DNA from: Lolium rigidum
Taxonomy: Eukaryota > Streptophyta > Magnoliopsida > Poales > Poaceae
Assembly (NCBI RefSeq): GCF_022539505.1
Contig: NC_061508.1
Span: forward strand, 348,453,484 to 348,517,483
Reading direction: 5' to 3'
Length of the DNA: 64,000 nucleotides
The position numbers were made by a program, and so were the translations under genes. How positions within the stretch are numbered: the first letter of the stretch is position 1; the number at the start of each line of letters is the position of its first letter. Shown here in pieces: positions 58,135 to 64,000 of the stretch. The notes below the pieces were generated by a model, which saw nothing but the letters and a program-made list of their open reading frames with translations, made no database searches and was not told where the DNA came from.

Positions 58135-59267
58135 CTCGTCCCGAGCAGGTAAACGATAACAAAGATAATTTCTGGAGTGACATGCCATCATAACCTTGAT
58201 CATACTATTGTAAGCATATGTAATGAATGCAGCGATCAAAACAAAAGTAATGATATGAGTAAACAAATGAATCATAAAGCAAAGACTTTTCATGAATAAT
58301 ACTTTCAAGACAAGCATCAATAAGTCTTGCATAAGAGTTAACTCATAAAGCAATAAATCAAAGTAAAGGTATTGAAGCAACACAAAGGAAGATTAAGTTT
58401 CAGCGGTTGCTTTCAACTTATAACATGTATATCTCATGGATAGTGTCAATGTAAAGTAGTATAACAAGTACAATATGCAAGTATGTAGGAATCAATGCAC
58501 AGTTCACACAAGTGTTTGCTCCTTCAGGTGGAGAGAAATAGGTGAACTGACTCAACATAAAAGTAAAAGAAAGGTCCTTCAAAGAGGAAAGCATTGATTG
58601 CTATATTTGTGCTAGAGCTTTTATTTTGAAAACATGAAACAATTTTGTCAACGGTAGTAATAAAGCATATGTATCATGTAAATTATATCTTACAAGTTGC
58701 AAGCCTCATGCATAGTATACTAGTAGTGCCCGCACCTTGTCCTAATTAGCTCGGATTACCGGGATTATCATCGCAATACACATGTTTTAACCAAGTGTCA
58801 CAAAGGGGTACCTCTATGCCGCTCTGTACAAAGGTCTAAGGAGAAAGCTCGCATTTGGATTTCTCGCTTTTGATTATTCTCAACTTAGACATCCATACCG
58901 GGACAACATAGACAACGGATAATGGACTCCTCTTTAATGCATAAGCATGTAGCAACAATTAATGTTCTCATATGAGATTGAGGATATATGTCCAAAACTG
59001 AAACTTCCACCATGATTCATGGCTTTAGTTAGCGGCCCAATGTTCTTCTCTAACATTATGCATGCTCTAACCATTTAATGAGTGGTAAACCTCCCTTACT
59101 TTAGACAAGACGAACATGCATAGCAACTCACATGATATTCAACAAAGAGTTGATGGCGTCCCCAGGAGCATGGTTATCGCACAACAAGCAACTTAATAAG
59201 AGATAAAGTGCATAAGTACATATTCAATACCACAATAGTTTTTAAGGCTATTTTGTCCCATGAGCTA

Positions 59268-60048
59268 TGATACGTCTCCGACGTATCGATAATTTCTTAT
59301 GTTCTATGCCATATTATTGATGATACCTACATGTTTTATGCACACTTTATGTCATATTCGTGCATTTTCTGGAACTAACCTATTAACAAGATGCCGAAGT
59401 GCCGGTTCTCATGTTTCTTCGTTTTTGGTTTCAGAAATCCTAGTAACGAAATATTCTCGGAATTGGACGAAACGAAGACCCAGGTTCCTATTTTCACCGG
59501 AAGCATCCAGAACACCCGGGAAGGACCAGAGGGGGGGCACTGGGCCCCCAGACCATAGGCCGGCGCCGCCTCTTCGCCTATATAAAGCCTCCGTCGCGAA
59601 ACCCCTGAGGCGAAAAACCACGATACGGAAAACCTTCCAGAGCCGCCGCCATCGCGAAGCCAAGATGCGGGGACGAGGAGTCTGCTGTTCCGGCACCTGT
59701 CGGAGCGGGGAGAGTGCCCCGGAAGGCTTCTCCATCGACACCGCTGTCTGCTCCCATGAGGAGGGAGTAGTTCTCCATCGACGCTCGGGGCTGCACCGGT
59801 AGCTATGTGGTTCATCTCTCTCCTATGTACTTCAATACAATAATCTCATGAGCTGCTTTACATGATTGAGATTCATATGATGATGCTTGTAATCTAGATG
59901 TCATTATGCTAGTCAAGTGAGTTTTACTTATGTGATCTCAGGAGACTCCTTGTCCCACGTGTGTAAAGGTGACGAGTGTGTGCACCGTGTGGGTCTCTTA
60001 GGCTATATTTCACAGAATACTTATTCACTTGTTGAATGGCATAGTGAG
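59268..60048 (+). mobile_element. 5' part of a related gypsy LTR, plus orientation, cut by a gap
   Basis: It starts TGATACGTCTCCGACGTATC and follows the first few hundred bases of the neighbouring family's LTR in opposite orientation, then diverges. It inserts into the spacer of the outer element. The sequence runs into the gap at 60049, so the LTR end, interior and target duplication cannot be seen. Confidence 0.8.
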
Positions 60049-60148
60049 NNNNNNNNNNNNNNNNNNNNNNNNNNNNNNNNNNNNNNNNNNNNNNNNNNNN
60101 NNNNNNNNNNNNNNNNNNNNNNNNNNNNNNNNNNNNNNNNNNNNNNNN
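60049..60148. other. assembly gap (100 N)
   Basis: Exactly 100 N of unknown real length. Different repeat families lie on the two sides, so the missing sequence may be several kb or the join may be wrong. Confidence 1.
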
Positions 60149-60207
60149 TCTTGAGCGTGCCATCGAGATCAGATCCTTACGCCTCTAGTTCCCACGGACG
60201 GCGCCAA
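60149..60207 (-). promoter_or_regulatory. primer-binding-like site next to an LTR, minus strand
   Basis: On the minus strand TGGCGCCGTCCGTGGGAACT starts two bases beyond the LTR end TTGTCA. TGGCGCCGTC-type sites directly inside a 5' LTR are typical of grass gypsy elements. This implies an element interior to the left, inside the gap. Confidence 0.6.
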
Positions 60208-61331
60208 TTGACAAGGTATCAACTTGTCAATGCCTATGGATTGTAGGCTAGGGTTTAGTTGGAAGTAGAGGGCAAGTAGATCTCGAAGGTTTCAGCCGAA
60301 AAGTACTCGACGATTATGAAAACTAGGGTTTGTGAACAATGATTCGATGATCTCTTCGTCCCTCGACTCCCCCTTTATATAGGAGGTGGAGCCGAGGGAT
60401 TCATGTTGTACAAGTTACGAGTCGGGACGGTTTCTAACTCATCCCGCCAGATTACAAATAACACTTCCTATTACAACTCTAACTTTCCTTAATATATCTT
60501 GGGCTCCCGAATCTTCTTATTCTTCGGGTAGTGGGCCTTCAGTAAACTCCGGGTACTATCTTCGGCAGGCCCATTTGGGATGCCTATGTCACCCGAAGCT
60601 GGTATAGTCCGGCGGATCTTATCCGACGAACCATGCCAGGTTCCCATTTCTTAACATACCGGTTTATCTCTTCCGGAAACCAGTTCAAACCTTCCGGCGT
60701 CTCTGCCGAACCCATCTCATCGTACCGATCTTTTCCGGTAGCTATGTCATTAAACTCTCCTCGGCGAAGTCGAGAATATCTCGGAAATAGTGCCTGTCAG
60801 AGACATGCGCACTGTGCCTGACGCCACAGCGTCAGGGGTCACTGCCCTTCGGCTTCTGCGCTCACATTTAATGTGCCACACCGGATCCTCGCGGCCGTTT
60901 CGGATCCGTGTGGCCTCCCTGTGGCATCTCATTTTTCACGCGTGTAGCTCCACGCCACGTGGCAGCCCACTAAGCGAACCGTCACGGGCCCAGTGGTTTT
61001 CGGCCCACGAACGCCCTCCCTACTTAAGGGCGCGGCGGTTCCCTCTTCTTCTCCTTCCTCGCATTCCCCACTTCTCGAGCACACTGAGCCCTTGCCCTTT
61101 GCGCTCCTTCTCCGCCGCCGTTCGCCGCCGAGGTTTCTCCCCTCCGACGAAGCTCACGAAGAAGTTCCACAGGGCTTTGCCCCGCGAGAGACTCACCGTA
61201 GCCTCTCCGTCTGCTTCCGCCCAGAGCGCCGCTCCGGCAACTCCTTCTTCCTCTTCTCCATTCATCGCCCTCAGCCGCTAGCTTGCTGAGTTCCGGCGGA
61301 GCGTCGCTCTCTTCGTCCGCCACCGCCGTCA
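60208..61331 (-). mobile_element. gypsy LTR, about 1.12 kb, with promoters on both strands
   Basis: The segment runs TGACAAGG to CCGTCA, with inverted TGAC/GTCA ends. A minus-strand TATA motif CCTATATAAAGGGG (about 60370-60383) would drive normal element transcription. A plus-strand CTACTTAAGG (61019) followed by pyrimidine-rich leader sequence could drive antisense transcription into the gene at 61499. The boundaries are inferred from the inverted ends and the adjacent primer-binding-like site. Confidence 0.65.
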
Positions 61332-61498
61332 GGTTAGTCTCACGGACACAGTGGTTCTCTCTTTCAGCCGCATTGTTCTTGGGCCGATAGGATATTTATT
61401 TCCTCTTTTCTTTTGTTTTTCTCTTACTCGTAGATCTTCGCGAGCGAGTAGATCCGGGGAAAACTGTTTGTAGGTAGACTTGAGTTTCTTAGGCAAGT

Positions 61499-64000
61499 AT
61501 GTCTTCCGAGAATATCTCTCGGATTCCTCCGCCGGCAGCCACCACGACGAGACCCCACCGCTTCTTCCGGGGAGGAAATCTCTGTTGACCGCGCTCTGAC
61601 GGGCTCGAGGCGGAGCACGCCCAAAGTGAAGCAGGTACCGGTAGCTCCACTCAAGCTACCGGCAACCAGGGAGAAGCAGGCAGCTCAAGCCAGGGTGCCG
61701 GCATAAATTTGGATTCTTATATGCGCAGGGCCTGGATGGGCTCCGATGTGACCCAGGCCGAAATTGATTGGCTCTACCGCTCCCGGAGGATACCGGAAGA
61801 GGTCTAGTGCCGCATCCCCGGCGAGGAGCGCCAGCCTACGCCTGAGCCGGGTGAGCGTGTGGTTTTTTCTCGCTCATTTTGAGCGCGGATTAGGCCTCCC
61901 AAGCATCAGAATTTTTCCGGAGCTTTCTTGATTTCTATGAGCTCCAGCCCCATCACCTTCCGGGCAACTCCATCTTCTTTCTTTCTTCCTTTGCCACTTT
62001 CATGGAGGGGTACGTCGGCATTACTCCCTCAGTGGATAATTTCTCTTTTTCTATTATCTCCTGGAAGAATTCTATCCAGGATAAGAATCTTCCGCCCCCA
62101 AACCGTGCGTCCGGTGCGGCGGGTGCATTCTCTCACCCCGTCAAGGGAGCCCCTTCTTCAAGCTCTCTGGTCCGGAGTCCGTCCGGACCCGGCAGAAATC
62201 CTTTTTCTACGTCCGGAACGGTGGACCGGAAGACTTCATCAACCTTCCGGAATATGTTCCCGGGCCACCCAGCATGAAGAACTGGCTCCATAATCCTAAG
62301 GATGATAAGGAGTCCATCCGGATCGGCCTTTTCATCGAGAAGAACAAGGAGGAGACCAATCTCTCTGCGGACGATCTGGTCATGGCCTTCCTCTCACGCC
62401 GGGTGCTGCCTCTTCAGCGCCGCGCACAAAAAATATGCCAGATGTCAGGCCGAATGGATCCGACCCGGATTACCACTTACCGGCCGAGCGCCCCGACCTG
62501 GTCCTTAAGGCCAGGCAGATCTGCCAAAACCCTTTGAGGCCCAGTGGAAAGTTTGGTCTAGCTTCTTATTGCCGCTGCAACTCTCCTCCGCGCCAAGTAA
62601 GGCCTCGGGATTTCCGGAAGATCTTGTACCGGAAGACTTGTGGTTTATTTCTCATGCTGACTTGTTTTTTGTGTTGCAGAACTTCCGCCGGATCCGTAAG
62701 GAGGAGCTTGCTTCTTACGCCCCCGACCGGTTCTTCCTGGACGATTGCGATCCGGACCCCTATCTGAAGGGGAAACACACAATGGGCCCGATGCACACCA
62801 AGCTTCCCGGTAACTTCCTAACTTCTTATCCGGCAAACGACTCCAGCTTGTGACGGCAAGGTTGCCACACCTAATGAATTTTGTTCACCGGTTTCCTTAT
62901 CAACTCGTTTCTTGTAGGCCGACGCCCTGCCAGCACGAACCCCGAGGTAGTGGAGCACGTTGCCCCTCTGCAGGCCGAGGTTGGCCAGGAGTTCCTGGAC
63001 AACTTGGCCTCCCGGGGCCGCAAGAACAAGACTCCGGCCTCCGAGGCTGGCCCCAGCGAAGATCCCCCCGCCAAGCGCTCCAAGCAGGACGGTGGCGGCA
63101 AGCCCTACACCAAGAAGCGCCGGTACAAGATGCCGGTCACTACTGGGTAAGCTTCCGGTTTTTTCATACTTCTTATCCTTTGCCTGAGGTTTTTCTTATC
63201 CAATGGCCTTTTCTAACTCTCTTTCTTTTTCTTTCTCAGGCCTCCTCTGAGCCTCTCCAGGAGTGCATCGGGCATGAGGCCGGAAGCCCCGAGGATGCCG
63301 CCAGGACCTCTCCTCCTCCTCACGCAAGTCCGGTACCATCTGGTGCCGGCAAATCTCCAGCCTCCCCCCGGGGAGGCAACACAAGTGCGGGGCGCGCGGC
63401 CCCCGAAACTTCTCATCACCGCGCGGAGGAGGATTTCTTTTCCCCTCCAGAAGCTGAAGACACCGGCGCCAGCAACATCGGCGCCGGTAGCGAAGATACC
63501 GGCGGGCGGAACCTCCGGTTCCTCCCGTTCCCAAGAAGAAAAAGACCACTGCCTCCCCTTCCAAGACCGCGCCGAACCTTCCGCGCCGGACACCTCTTCC
63601 ACGGCTAAGGAAACATCGGAAGCTTCGCGCCCATCAAGGACGCACCATCGTCTCCTCCGGCAGCTCTCGGCCGGCAAACCGCTCGCCGCCAAGGTTACCG
63701 CTCAGCATCTTGCAGCGGTGGTCACTACGGCGACCTCCCCCTCTTTCGGCTCGCAGTCACTAGTACTGCACGCCGGCCGCGCCGCTGTTGCGGCCAGTGA
63801 AAAGGCTTCAGCTCAGCTGGGCCGGATCACTGAGCTCAACCGCGGCGAGGTTGGCTCCGGGCCCGCTGCAGGAGTATGCCGAGAAATGGAACCGGGCGGA
63901 CCTGTCCCCGGCTACCCGCGGCCTGGGCAAGGATAAGCTTCCGATCGTCGACCCTTCCGGCCCGCGGAGCACGGCGCAGCACCTGAGCCGGCTCAAGCAT
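61499..64000 (+). pseudogene. 'putative gypsy type transposon' (Transposase_28-like) gene with introns, frame-broken, runs off the end
   Basis: Its role is unknown; related frames occur as additional, often antisense, genes in some grass gypsy elements. ATG at 61499 gives MSSENISRIPPPA. After breaks at about 61548, 61900 and 62060-62100, a domain region follows with FFYVRNGGPEDFINLPEY and MKNWLHNPKDDKESIRIGL, then ETNLSADDLVMAFLSRRVLP. Introns with GT/AG ends are visible at about 62600-62679, 62810-62917 and 63147-63239. Exon 62680-62809 has APDRFFLDDCDPDPYLKGKH. Exon 62918-63146 is Lys-rich with PAKRSKQDGGG. The last exon (63240 onward) is Pro/Ser-rich, with AQLGRITELNRGE near the window end. 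A 5' UTR intron may run from 61333 (GTTAGT) to 61433. The breaks may be decay or sequence error. Confidence 0.7.

Larger units (their letters stand above)
49958..59267 (-). mobile_element. outer gypsy element interior, split by a nested copy of the same family
   Basis: The interior starts at 49958-49984 and continues at 58140-59267. The second part matches 51603-52733 of the nested element almost base for base in long stretches. It is untranslated spacer without open frames. At 59268 it is cut by another LTR in plus orientation (CATGAGCTA | TGATACG), so the gag region of this copy is missing. Confidence 0.85.

Overview
This is nuclear DNA from a grass, most likely a cool-season grass (Pooideae: Triticeae or Poeae). 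The evidence is Stowaway-type MITEs with CTCCCTCCG ends, grass-type gypsy LTR elements, a plant LINE, an F-box/FBD gene with the usual grass exon layout, and two 100-N scaffold gaps. There are no operons or bacterial features. Most of the window is mobile DNA and decayed duplications. Coordinates of decayed repeats are approximate because they were matched by eye.

Layout. 1-2.6 kb: intergenic DNA with a miniature retroposon footprint. 2.6-4.3 kb: the only gene that looks intact, a three-exon F-box/LRR/FBD protein gene on the + strand. 4.8-5.05 kb: a Stowaway MITE. 5.25-8.37 kb: a 5'-truncated, broken LINE on the - strand. 9.39-10.19 kb: a retroposon-like insert. 10.3-11.65 kb: a SABATH-type carboxyl methyltransferase pseudogene on the - strand that keeps recognisable pieces of all four exons.

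12-48.5 kb: a decayed array of repeated units of several kb. Its elements recur in a fixed order (AT-rich body, 'L' blocks, paired 'T' blocks, an Asp-repeat 'M' block, a GC-rich 'H' head, then the 'P' region of the next unit). I do not recognise the ancestral locus. The GC-rich heads and one block with canonical splice sites suggest minus-strand transcription. The array has been invaded by two MULE-type elements (17750-18655 and 35158-36592, both with 9-bp target duplications), several MITEs, an RNase H-like fragment and a small Cys-rich secreted-peptide gene with a frameshift.

48.5-59.3 kb: a gypsy LTR element (LTR plus partial interior) with a second member of the same family nested in it. 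The nested element (49985-58134, 5-bp target duplication CTCGT) carries gag and an aspartic protease but no reverse transcriptase or integrase. 59.27-60.05 kb: the start of a related LTR in plus orientation, cut by a gap. 60.15-64 kb: an LTR followed by an intron-containing, frame-broken gene of the 'putative gypsy type transposon' (Transposase_28-like) class, running off the window end.

The most unusual signal is that the three LTR copies, and several frame breaks nearby, differ mainly at CAG sites, which appear as CAG, CGG or CGAG. The same site can show all three forms. This looks more like a systematic sequencing or consensus artefact at methylated CHG sites than ordinary mutation, and it would affect pseudogene calls and LTR dating here.
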